A stretch of DNA of 64,000 bases from Nitrospinota bacterium. GTDB taxonomy: Bacteria; Nitrospinota_A; UBA7883; JACRGQ01. The notes beneath the pieces are model-generated. The model was not told the DNA's origin and did no database searches. It saw only the letters and a program-made list of their open reading frames with translations. Positions 24,423 to 32,339 of the stretch are shown here, piece by piece (the stretch's first letter is position 1; each line of letters begins with the position of its first letter). Location: NCBI GenBank assembly GCA_016217735.1, contig JACRGQ010000067.1, positions 1 to 64,000 of the forward strand. Reading direction: 5' to 3'. A program made the translations under genes and the position numbers.

Positions 24423-25563
24423 CGCGTTTTCCGGCATCAGCGGCGACATGGTGGTGGGGGCGCTGATCGATCTCGGCGTGCCGCTGGCCTATTTGAAACG
24501 CGAGCTGAAAAAAATCGATGTGCATGGCTACCGCCTTACCGCCGAGCCGGTGAAACGGAGCGGCATAGCCGCCACGCAGTTTGGCGTCCACATCACGAAA
24601 AAACAGAAGAGCCGCGATTACGCCGTCATACGCCGGCTCATCGAAACGAGCAAGCTGGACGCGGCGGTGAAAGAGACCGCGCTCCTCATATTTAAAAATA
24701 TCGCCGTGGCGGAGGCGAAGGTACACAACCAGAGCATCGAGAAGGTGCATTTCCACGAAGTGGGGGCGGTGGACAGCATCGTCGATATTGTTGCCGTGGC
24801 GCTTGGCTTCCACCGGCTCGGCATCACCCGCTTCGCCTGCTCCCCCATCCCGACCGGCGGCGGCATGGTGGATACCATGCACGGCATGATGCCGGTGCCG
24901 GCCCCCGCCACGATCCTGCTGCTCAAAGGGATTCCGCTGACGCCGGATGCCACCCCGATGGAACTGACCACCCCCACCGGGGCGGCAATTGCCGCCGCCC
25001 TCGCCGAAAACTTCGGGCCAATGCCGGCGATGAAGCCGCTGGCCGTGGGGTACGGAGCCGGAACGAAAATCCGGCAAGACCGGGTGCCGAACCTTTTCCG
25101 CATCGTGCTGGGGGAACCTGCGGGGCGCGGCAAGAGGCTGATGGTGCTGGAGACGAACATCGACGACGCCACGCCCGAAAGCCTCGGCTACGCGACGCTG
25201 AAAATTCTTGGCGCGGGGGCGCTCGATGTATGGGTGGCAAGCGTAACAATGAAAAAGGGGCGGCAGGCGTTCGTCCTTTCGGTGCTCTGCGATCCGCTGA
25301 AGGCGGCGGACCTGCGCAACCTGATGCTGGAGGAAACCCCCACGCTGGGTGTGCGGCAGTACGAGGTGGAACGGTTCGAACTGGAACGCAAAGTCATCAA
25401 GGTGAAAACGAAGTTCGGCGAAGTGCGGATAAAAGAAGCGCTCACCCCCGGCGGCCAGCGCCGCCTGAAACCGGAGTATGACGATTGCAAAGCGCTGGCG
25501 GAAAAAGCGGGAAAGCCGTTCGACGCCGTCTACCGCGCCGCCCTCGGCGCCGCCTTAAAGTAG
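24403..25563 (+). CDS. larC: Nickel-pincer cofactor nickel insertase LarC
   Basis: LarC inserts nickel into the pincer nucleotide in a CTP-dependent reaction. The 386-residue protein begins AYLDAFSGISGDMVVGALID and has KVHFHEVGAVDSIVDIV, TPTGAAIAAALAENFGPMP and ETNIDDATPESLGYA. The gene is one continuous frame, unlike the Lactobacillus larC that needs a programmed frameshift. AAGGAC precedes the ATG, which lies inside larB. Co-occurrence with larB suggests a Ni-pincer enzyme (LarA-type racemase or epimerase) elsewhere in the genome. Confidence 0.94.
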   Translation: MKIAYLDAFSGISGDMVVGALIDLGVPLAYLKRELKKIDVHGYRLTAEPVKRSGIAATQFGVHITKKQKSRDYAVIRRLIETSKLDAAVKETALLIFKNIAVAEAKVHNQSIEKVHFHEVGAVDSIVDIVAVALGFHRLGITRFACSPIPTGGGMVDTMHGMMPVPAPATILLLKGIPLTPDATPMELTTPTGAAIAAALAENFGPMPAMKPLAVGYGAGTKIRQDRVPNLFRIVLGEPAGRGKRLMVLETNIDDATPESLGYATLKILGAGALDVWVASVTMKKGRQAFVLSVLCDPLKAADLRNLMLEETPTLGVRQYEVERFELERKVIKVKTKFGEVRIKEALTPGGQRRLKPEYDDCKALAEKAGKPFDAVYRAALGAALK

Positions 25564-25604
25564 CCAACCCATTTCCCGGACTTGCAAATAATACTTCCGG
25601 ACCA

Positions 25605-25633
25605 TTTAAATCGCCAAAGTAAACCTGTATACT
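25605..25633 (+). promoter_or_regulatory. Possible promoter of the TonB-receptor operon
   Basis: TTTAAA, a 17-base spacer and TATACT preceded by TG. Transcription would start near 25640, giving a leader of about 30 bases that carries GGAGG before the ATG at 25672. The -35 match is poor. Confidence 0.35.
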
Positions 25634-25671
25634 TTCGTTGCATAAAGTCTTTCCAATTGGAGGAAGCGGCG

Positions 25672-27813
25672 ATGGTATTTAGTATCCGCATTGCGCGGAT
25701 TTTTTTGTTGTTGTCGGCAATGTTGCATTTTTCAGCCGTGGTTTCGGCGTTTGCCGGCGACCAAATGGCTTTCAATGGCGATGAATCAATGTTCTTCACT
25801 TCCGAGGAGATGAACTCCATAAGCGCGTTCCGGGCAAAACCGGTTCCGGAGTCGCCGGGCTTCATCACGGTCATCACCGCCAAAACCATCGCCGCGATGG
25901 CGGCAAAGGATATGGCGGATGTTTTGAATATCATCCCCGGATTTCATATCGCACACTCCAATTCCGCCGAAACCCAGCTCGCGGTTAACGGGCTTCAAAC
26001 ACCCTCCGATATCCTGGTGATGATCGACGGACACCGCTTCAACAATTTCCACGATGGAACCGCGTTTTACGACCTACCCGTGGACGGCATTGAAAAGGTG
26101 GAGGTCATCCGCGGCCCGGGATCGGCGCTGTATGGCACCAACGCGGTGGCGGCGGTCATCAACATCATCATGAAAAAGGCCCAAAACGGGCGCATCAAGG
26201 CCGGTGGCGGTTCTTTTAACACATGGAAGCTGAATGCCGGTTATGGCGATGTCCGGGAGGGCGACCGGATATCGGCCTTCGCCGAGTTGTATGACACCGG
26301 CGGCGGCGATGCCACCATCCCGTGGGACCGCCTCTCCAACAACACCGCCGCCGCGCCCTATTCCAAAGCGCCCGCGATGATGAAGGGAAATCAGCGGAAA
26401 TTGATGGGGGACGTCCAGTGGGATCATGGGGAGACAAATACCAGGTTCGCGTTTTACAACGATGACCGCGGGCCGGGGTTTGCCTATCAGAACATCGTGG
26501 CCGATGGTTCGCATTACTCCTCCAGCTACTTTTCCCTCGATATCTCCCGCCCGTGGGGAAGTGAAAAAACCGTGTTGGTGGAACCCCGGCTGTATGGCGA
26601 CCTTTGGATGGTGGAGAAAAAAATCCAATTGTATCCCGATGGCTACACCGACAACCGCGACCTGAATGGGGATGGGCAGCCGGAATATTTCCAGAACGGC
26701 ATGATGCTCCAGAAAAAATACGATGTGCTTACCGGCGGTTTCGAGCTGCGGGGCCGCTCCATGATCGGGGACGACAATTACCTCACCGTCGGCGGGGTTT
26801 TTGAAGATTCAAGCATACGCAACCCGCGGGTGTTGACCAGCTATGCCGGTGAACCGGACGTGGGCGCCGTTCCCCAAGGGTATTTGGCCAACTGGAACGG
26901 TTATACGTTTCCGTCGAGATCCCGCAACATCCACGCCGCGTATCTCCAGGACGATTGGACGCCCAGCCGGTACTTTAATCTGGTGGGCGGCGTCCGTTAC
27001 GACCATTACAGCGATTTCGGCGATACCGTCAACCCGCGGGCGGCCATGGCTTTTTATCCGCTTGCCGGACTCGACATCAAGCTGCAATACGCCACCGCCT
27101 TCCGCGCTCCGACGTTCAGGGAGCTTTATGACGAGACCGATTTGCAGTTCGCGGGCAACCCCTCGCTAAAGCCGGAAACAATCGAAACGCTGGAGGCGGG
27201 GATCGGTTATACCTATGCGGCGAACAGCTTTGTGCGCGTTAACGCGTACCGCCAAACGTTGAGCGATTACATCACCACGCTGTTCAACACATCGCTGGCG
27301 GCGATCACCCGCTTCGAGAACGGCGGAAAACTGGAAATAAACGGCGCGGGAATCGAGGCGAAACACACCTTTGAATCCGGAACGTTTTTCATGTGGAACG
27401 CATCCCTCTTTAACGCGAAGGATGTCGTTTCAAACAGTTATCTGACGCAGGTTCCGCAACTGCGGGGCAATGCGGTGCTGGGCGTGTATCTGCCCGCCGG
27501 GTTTAACGGCACGCTCACATACGGTTATTTCGGAACGGCAAAAGCAAATGCCCGCACTTCGCAGGAAATCATTCTGGGGCGGGCCGACGTGGAAGGCCCG
27601 TTCAACATCGTGAACCTGGCGTTATCGAAAAAGAACGTGCTGCGGGGCGTAAACGTCAAACTGTCGGCCTTTAACCTGCTCAACGCCGATTACCGGGAAA
27701 TCTATTCCGACACCCGCCACCGGCTTCCGGCGGTTCCTGATATTGGCGCCGCAAAGAACCATATCCAGACCAGCCAGCGCATATTCCTTTTTGAACTGGA
27801 AAAGGAGTTTTGA
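25672..27813 (+). CDS. TonB-dependent outer-membrane receptor
   Basis: A 713-residue outer-membrane transporter with a signal peptide (about residues 1-28), a plug domain with ADVLNIIPGFHI, VMIDGHRFNN, IEKVEVIRGPGSALYGTNAVAAVINI, and a beta-barrel with RAPTFRELYD, LKPETIETLEAG and the C-terminal aromatic residue (LFELEKEF). The plug resembles vitamin B12/colicin-receptor types. The substrate is not evident. GGAGG precedes the chosen ATG; the frame is open 30 codons upstream but without a ribosome site. It heads a four-gene unit with a lipoprotein, a binding protein and a sensor kinase. Confidence 0.92.
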   Translation: MVFSIRIARIFLLLSAMLHFSAVVSAFAGDQMAFNGDESMFFTSEEMNSISAFRAKPVPESPGFITVITAKTIAAMAAKDMADVLNIIPGFHIAHSNSAETQLAVNGLQTPSDILVMIDGHRFNNFHDGTAFYDLPVDGIEKVEVIRGPGSALYGTNAVAAVINIIMKKAQNGRIKAGGGSFNTWKLNAGYGDVREGDRISAFAELYDTGGGDATIPWDRLSNNTAAAPYSKAPAMMKGNQRKLMGDVQWDHGETNTRFAFYNDDRGPGFAYQNIVADGSHYSSSYFSLDISRPWGSEKTVLVEPRLYGDLWMVEKKIQLYPDGYTDNRDLNGDGQPEYFQNGMMLQKKYDVLTGGFELRGRSMIGDDNYLTVGGVFEDSSIRNPRVLTSYAGEPDVGAVPQGYLANWNGYTFPSRSRNIHAAYLQDDWTPSRYFNLVGGVRYDHYSDFGDTVNPRAAMAFYPLAGLDIKLQYATAFRAPTFRELYDETDLQFAGNPSLKPETIETLEAGIGYTYAANSFVRVNAYRQTLSDYITTLFNTSLAAITRFENGGKLEINGAGIEAKHTFESGTFFMWNASLFNAKDVVSNSYLTQVPQLRGNAVLGVYLPAGFNGTLTYGYFGTAKANARTSQEIILGRADVEGPFNIVNLALSKKNVLRGVNVKLSAFNLLNADYREIYSDTRHRLPAVPDIGAAKNHIQTSQRIFLFELEKEF

Positions 27814-27815
27814 CA

Positions 27816-28679
27816 ATGAACCGGAAAAACATGGGCCGATTATTAACCGCCGCATTGATGATGGGAATGACGCTTTTCACCCTTCAGGCATGCGGAAACC
27901 TGAATGTTAAAAACAACGATGAAAAATATGCGCCCTATACCGACGCTACCGTTATAGGGAGCATTAAATACGAGCTAACCACGCACTATTCCTCGATGGC
28001 AAGCTGCCAGACGGGTTTGGGAACCCTCGTTGCGGATACTATGGTGTGGAAAACGAACGCTGATTTTGCCGTTGTAAACGCTGGAACCGTCCGGTTCAAT
28101 CCGCCCGATCCGGCGGGCGATAATCTCCACGCCGGTCTTATTACCAAGGGGGATGTGGCCAAGTTCCTCCCCTATGACAACCTGAGCGGCATTGCCCCGG
28201 CCACCAATCCGGCAACCATTGTTACCGTGAGCCTCAGCGGCGCCGTGATAAAAGAGATGCTCGAAAACAGCTTCAGCCGTATGCAGCCGGATGGCACGCC
28301 GGGCGCCAGTTACGGACGGTTTTTGCAGGTCTCCGGCCAATTGCAGGTTTTTGCCGATGTTACAAAACCCGTCGGTTCCCGCATTACCGCGGTTAACTTT
28401 AAAACCTTCAATCCCGATACGACCACCCCGATTGATCTTGCCGACACCACCAAGCTGTATCGCATGGCCGTGCTGAAGAAATACATAAAAAACGCCCCCG
28501 GTTTTGCGGATTACGATAAATATTGGGATATCCTTGCCAAGGGGTCCAATGTGGTGGATACCAATATTTACCTCTACGACGCGATGGTCGAGGTCTTTTT
28601 AAAGTTTTCGCCTTTGGCATCTGGAGATCCATCCAACTGCTCCGACCCAAATCTGAACCTGGTCATTACCCATCAGTAA
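27816..28679 (+). CDS. Lipoprotein with 5'-nucleotidase C-terminal domain only
   Basis: This 287-residue lipoprotein has a signal peptide ending in the lipobox LQAC. It contains the substrate-binding C-terminal domain of the 5'-nucleotidase/UshA family: LGTLVADTMVWKTNADFAVV, NAGTVRF, GDVAKFLPYDN, VTVSLSGAVIKEMLENS, and the GRFLQVSGQ aromatic region. The N-terminal metallophosphatase domain is absent, so it probably binds rather than hydrolyses a nucleotide-like ligand. AAGGAG precedes the ATG, 2 bases after the receptor's stop. It may present ligand to the receptor or sensor; this is inference. Confidence 0.82.
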   Translation: MNRKNMGRLLTAALMMGMTLFTLQACGNLNVKNNDEKYAPYTDATVIGSIKYELTTHYSSMASCQTGLGTLVADTMVWKTNADFAVVNAGTVRFNPPDPAGDNLHAGLITKGDVAKFLPYDNLSGIAPATNPATIVTVSLSGAVIKEMLENSFSRMQPDGTPGASYGRFLQVSGQLQVFADVTKPVGSRITAVNFKTFNPDTTTPIDLADTTKLYRMAVLKKYIKNAPGFADYDKYWDILAKGSNVVDTNIYLYDAMVEVFLKFSPLASGDPSNCSDPNLNLVITHQ

Positions 28680-28726
28680 GAGGCTATAGGAACAAAGGCG
28701 TGCTGTATGTTGCCGGGGAGGTGCTA

Positions 28727-29662
28727 TTGTCCGCTAATATGCGCTTTCATCGCATCTTAGGGATATTGGCTTGCCTTGCCATAACCGCCGCCGCGCCGGC
28801 TTTTCCGGCGGAAATCGCCATTCTCGTATCGCAAGATATTCCCCCGTATAAACAGGCCGTTTCCTCATTTGCCGCCGGCGTGGGCAGGGTAACAATCTCC
28901 ACCCATGACATGAACGGCGATGTGGCCGATGGAAGGCATTATCTCGAGGGCGCGGCGAACGGCGGCGCGCGGTTGATTGTGGCTGTTGGAGCCAAGGCGA
29001 TGGCCGCCGCCGCCGATTTCGCGGAGCGCCTGCCCGTGCTGACGCTCATGGCGCCGGAACCCGCAAAAATTCTGGGATACGGCAGTTTGGGTTTCGGCAT
29101 CACGCTGAGCCCCAACCCGGCCGATCAATTCGCCCTTTTGCATGAGCTGCTCCCGGAAGCGAAAACAATCGGCGTGATTTACGGCTCCGGGATTTTATCG
29201 GATGAATTGACCGACGGCCTGACGGCGGCGCGCGCCCGGTACCGGCACCGGTATCGGGTTGTGGAAGAAAAGGTCTCTTCGCCGGACGGGGCGCCGGGCG
29301 CCTTCCGCCGCGCGGTGGAGGCTTCCGATGCGATATGGCTGGTGTTTGACGAAACGGTGGTGACGGAACAATCCATAGAATATCTTTTTGCATTGGCCCT
29401 GGAAAAAAGGATTCCCGTCATCGGCTTTTCCAAAAAAACCGTCCAAAAGGGGGCGCTGTTCACCGCGTTTTCCGATTACGGCGATATCGGCGCCCAAGCC
29501 GCGATGCTTGCAAAAAAGGCGCTGGCGGCAACAGCGCCGGCGGACATCGGCTATCTGTATCCCGAAACAGGCGGATACTACGTCAACCGGCGTATCGCGG
29601 AACACCTGAAAATTCCCCGGATCAAGCGCTTTGGGGGCGTGTGGGTGGAATACTATGAGTAA
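28727..29662 (+). CDS. ABC-type periplasmic substrate-binding protein (TrpX/DUF534 type)
   Basis: A roughly 311-residue exported protein: signal peptide (ILGILACLAITAAAPAFPAE), then a two-lobed binding fold of the ABC_sub_bind family (EIAILVSQDIPPYKQAV, RLIVAVGAKAMAAA, LLPEAKTIGVIYGSG, VPVIGFSKKTV-like IPVIGFSKKTVQKGALFTAF). No permease or ATPase is adjacent; instead its 3' end overlaps a sensor histidine kinase by 8 bases. It may therefore be a ligand-sensing partner rather than a transport component. The start is TTG at 28727, 6 bases after GGGGAGG; ATG at 28739 is the alternative. Confidence 0.82.
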   Translation: MSANMRFHRILGILACLAITAAAPAFPAEIAILVSQDIPPYKQAVSSFAAGVGRVTISTHDMNGDVADGRHYLEGAANGGARLIVAVGAKAMAAAADFAERLPVLTLMAPEPAKILGYGSLGFGITLSPNPADQFALLHELLPEAKTIGVIYGSGILSDELTDGLTAARARYRHRYRVVEEKVSSPDGAPGAFRRAVEASDAIWLVFDETVVTEQSIEYLFALALEKRIPVIGFSKKTVQKGALFTAFSDYGDIGAQAAMLAKKALAATAPADIGYLYPETGGYYVNRRIAEHLKIPRIKRFGGVWVEYYE

Positions 29663-31244
29663 ATTGATGAAATTCAATCCTCACGGGCTGCGGTTTTATT
29701 TCGCCATCCGCCTGGCTCTCGTTTTCCTGCTTGTGGCCGCCATCATGATCTACACCGCCTTGTCCTATATTTCGGCCACGACGGTTGAGAACCATATGAA
29801 TCTCGCGCAGGTGTTGGCGGAAGAAATTGCCGTGAACAGCGAATACGGCTTCCTTACGGGCGACAAGGTGATATTGGGGAAAATGCTGGAGGGGGTAAAG
29901 CGCCAAAAAAACGTCGCATATGCCGCTATCGTTGAGAAGGAAGGAACCGGGGGGATTTTATACGAGTTCTCCCGGGGAGGGTATCACCCGCAACCGCTTG
30001 CGCCGTTGCCGGCCGCGATCCAAAAGGAAAAATTCTCCTTTGGAAAATATCGCATGGTGGTCGGCGTCACATGCCCGGTGTATGCCGCCACTTCGCCGAA
30101 TGATGCCGAGTCATTGCTTTTTGAAGGCGCGGGGGAACCGCCGCCCCGGAAGGCAAAGACACTGCGGGGGGCGGTCCGGGTTTTTATTACGCTTGATGAT
30201 GACCGTGTTGAAATTGGCCGGTTGAGCGCGCTGGTTGTCACCGGTGTCGCCGCCGGGCTTTTGCTGTTGGTGTTCATGCTGTACGCCATGTTGTCCAGAC
30301 AGGTCATTGGGCCTTTAGACGAGTTTATCCGGGGCGTCCGCGAGATCGAGGAGGGAAACCTGGACTACCGCATCCCGCTGCGATCCAGGAGCGAAATCAA
30401 AAAATTGGTGGAGGCATTCAACGATTCGGTGGAAAAACGCCAGCATGCATTAAAGGAGTTGTCCCGATATTACGAACAACTTGAGGAACTGGTCATCGCA
30501 AGAACCAGGGAATTGCAGACCGCGCGGGACCAAGCCGAGGAGGCGACGCGGCTAAAAGACAAATTTGTCACCGCCGCTTCCCACGATTTGCGTTCGCCCA
30601 TTGCGTCCTTGCAAGTACTTATCCGGCATATGCAAGGGCGGCCTGAAATCCAGGTCAATCCGGAAACCAAAAACGTGTTTGCCGCCGCCCTTAAAAACAC
30701 CCAGGGCCTGTTAAAACTGATAGACGCTTTGCTGAATTTAAACCGTATCCAAATGGGCAAGTTCACCTATCGTTTTGGGGAGTGCGATGCCGCCAGAATC
30801 GTGACAATCGCCATCGAGCCGCTGCAGGCCCTTGCGGACGCCAAAAATATCACCATACATAACTTCCTAAAGCCGGGACTGACTATAAAGGCGGATGAGG
30901 CTCTTTTTGTCCAGGCAATCCAGAATCTTGTTTCCAACGCGATAAAATTCTGCGAATGTGGAGATGGGATATCGATTGCGGGTGAAATGACCGACAAAGG
31001 ATTTGCGTTAAACATAAAGGATACCGGCATTGGCATTCCGCCGGAAAATCTTGAACGGCTTTTTGCCGGCAATATAATTCAAAGCGTGCCGGGGACCGCG
31101 GGGGAATTGGGAACCGGACTGGGGTTGCAATTCTGCCACGAGATCATCAAAGCGCATGGGGGACGAATCACCGTTGAAAGCACGGTTGGAGAAGGAACCG
31201 CTTTTACCATTAGCATTCCGGCGGAGCCGCTCCGGTCATCCTGA
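29655..31244 (+). CDS. Membrane sensor histidine kinase
   Basis: A 529-residue kinase with transmembrane helices at about residues 16-38 and 185-210 flanking a periplasmic sensor region. A HAMP domain follows (PLDEFIRGVREIEEGNLDYR), then a HisKA domain with phospho-acceptor His310 in AASHDLRSPIASL, and a HATPase domain with N box LVSNAIKF, G1 DTGIGIPP and G2 GTGLGLQF. No response regulator is next to it. The stop codon lies within an inserted family C repeat (31235-31329), so the last few residues derive from the repeat. It overlaps the binding-protein gene upstream. Confidence 0.93.
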   Translation: MSKLMKFNPHGLRFYFAIRLALVFLLVAAIMIYTALSYISATTVENHMNLAQVLAEEIAVNSEYGFLTGDKVILGKMLEGVKRQKNVAYAAIVEKEGTGGILYEFSRGGYHPQPLAPLPAAIQKEKFSFGKYRMVVGVTCPVYAATSPNDAESLLFEGAGEPPPRKAKTLRGAVRVFITLDDDRVEIGRLSALVVTGVAAGLLLLVFMLYAMLSRQVIGPLDEFIRGVREIEEGNLDYRIPLRSRSEIKKLVEAFNDSVEKRQHALKELSRYYEQLEELVIARTRELQTARDQAEEATRLKDKFVTAASHDLRSPIASLQVLIRHMQGRPEIQVNPETKNVFAAALKNTQGLLKLIDALLNLNRIQMGKFTYRFGECDAARIVTIAIEPLQALADAKNITIHNFLKPGLTIKADEALFVQAIQNLVSNAIKFCECGDGISIAGEMTDKGFALNIKDTGIGIPPENLERLFAGNIIQSVPGTAGELGTGLGLQFCHEIIKAHGGRITVESTVGEGTAFTISIPAEPLRSS

Positions 31245-31329
31245 GGCGCGGGTTTTGTCGTACTGGGCGCGGCGAAGTATCTCTTTCGGGAAAAGGATTC
31301 TTCAGTCGCTGACGCTCCTTCAGAATGAC
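31235..31329. repeat. Palindromic repeat family C, overlapping a gene end
   Basis: It begins GTCATCCTGAGGCGCGGG and ends GATTCTTCAGTCGCTGACGC then CTTCAGAATGAC, closely matching the right half of the element at 10282-10368. The histidine-kinase stop codon (TGA, 31242-31244) is part of the left end, showing insertion at the gene's 3' end. Confidence 0.75.
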
Positions 31330-31461
31330 GGATATGCTTAATGGAAGGCAAATTCGATGAAATAAATTCGGGCGGCGGCGGGGAAAAACGTTACTCTCTC
31401 CAAGCCGTCACCGCCCGCGAAGCGCGGGGCCGGGGCCTACGCCATGCCCGGTCAAAACCGC

Positions 31462-31767
31462 TTATACCTGCATCCTCATAACTTCCTGATATGCGTCGAT
31501 CACCTTGTTGCGCACCTGCACCGTCATGCGGAAAGCAATATCCGCTTTTGAAAGGGCTATCATCGTTCCGTGGATGTCCTTGTTCTCGCCGCTGACCAGC
31601 GCTTCGATGGATTTATCGGCGTCGATCTGGAGATTGTTCACTTCGTCCATCGATTCCTTCAGCGCGTCCCCGAAACTTTTGCCGGTGGTTCCGCCGGTAT
31701 GCGCCGATTTAAGGCCGAGGTCGGCACCCAGCGGCTTGAAATTCGTGTTAAGCCCGGTGATTTTCAT
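31462..31767 (-). CDS. fliE: Flagellar hook-basal body protein FliE
   Basis: FliE joins the MS ring to the proximal rod. The 101-residue protein has the family C-terminus GENKDIHGTMIALSKADIAF, then MTVQVRNKVIDAYQEVMRMQV, and FGDALKESMDEVNNLQ in the middle. It follows flgB by 10 bases under the same sigma-54 promoter. The usual flgC between flgB and fliE is missing here, and no fliF follows. Confidence 0.94.
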   Translation of the reverse strand: MKITGLNTNFKPLGADLGLKSAHTGGTTGKSFGDALKESMDEVNNLQIDADKSIEALVSGENKDIHGTMIALSKADIAFRMTVQVRNKVIDAYQEVMRMQV

Positions 31768-31777
31768 CGTCTATTCC

Positions 31778-32197
31778 TTATCGCACGTCGGTGATAGCCG
31801 ATTTTATGATGCTGCCACGCTTGTTCATCGCGGTGATCGCCGCGTCGTAGGCCATCTGCGTTTCTGAAAACGCCGTAACCTCTTTTTCCATGTCCACGTT
31901 GTTGCCGTCGATCCGCCCCCGCGTCAAATCGACGTCGGTTACTCCCTGGATGCCCTTGATATCCTGCATCGGAGCCCCGAAGTGGCCGGCGTGGGTGGCC
32001 TTCAGCGGCATGGCCGAGCCGTCCACCGCGCCGCGCAACACGCTTTCAAATTCAAACCGCGACGCCTTGAACCCGGGGGTCTCGGCGTTGGCGATATTGG
32101 CGGCATGAACCGACGCCTTCTGGGCGTTGAGATCGAGCGACCTTTTCAGCAGCGCCGGTGTGCGGTCGCTAAACAGTACCGAGTTGATAAGTCCCAT
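31778..32197 (-). CDS. flgB: Flagellar basal-body rod protein FlgB
   Basis: FlgB is a proximal rod subunit exported by the flagellar type III system. The 139-residue protein has the rod-protein N-terminus LKRSLDLNAQKASVHAANIA with the NxxNxxTPGFKA-type motif (ANIANAETPGFKA), and the FlgB-specific C-terminus GNNVDMEKEVTAFSETQMAY. Both termini are helical, as needed for the rod. AGAGGA precedes the ATG, which lies about 14 bases after the predicted transcription start of the sigma-54 promoter. Confidence 0.94.
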   Translation of the reverse strand: MGLINSVLFSDRTPALLKRSLDLNAQKASVHAANIANAETPGFKASRFEFESVLRGAVDGSAMPLKATHAGHFGAPMQDIKGIQGVTDVDLTRGRIDGNNVDMEKEVTAFSETQMAYDAAITAMNKRGSIIKSAITDVR

Positions 32198-32222
32198 AAT
32201 ATTTCCTCTTGCCTGTCAAAGG

Positions 32223-32238
32223 AGCAAGGGATGTGCCG
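32223..32238 (-). promoter_or_regulatory. Sigma-54 promoter of flgB-fliE
   Basis: On the minus strand CGGCACATCCCTTGCT has GG and GC exactly 12 bases apart (32237-32236 and 32225-32224), with GGCAC and TTGCT boxes close to consensus. Upstream, 32240-32290 holds short inverted repeats (TTGATCAACATATTGATAAA; ATGGC...GCCAT) that could bind the activator. Confidence 0.85.
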
Positions 32239-32286
32239 TTTGATCAACATATTGATAAATATGGCACATGGCTGTTATGCCATGCC

Positions 32287-32333
32287 AAAAAGGGCGTCAA
32301 ATCGGAAGGATTTTCCCCAAATTTTTGACGCCC
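32287..32333 (-). terminator. Terminator of the DUF4403 lipoprotein gene
   Basis: On the minus strand GGGCGTCAAA and TTTGACGCCC form a 10-bp stem with a 22-base loop and are followed by TTTTT. It lies 7 bases after the DUF4403 stop and isolates it from the flgB promoter. Confidence 0.75.
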
Positions 32334-32339
32334 TCCGGG

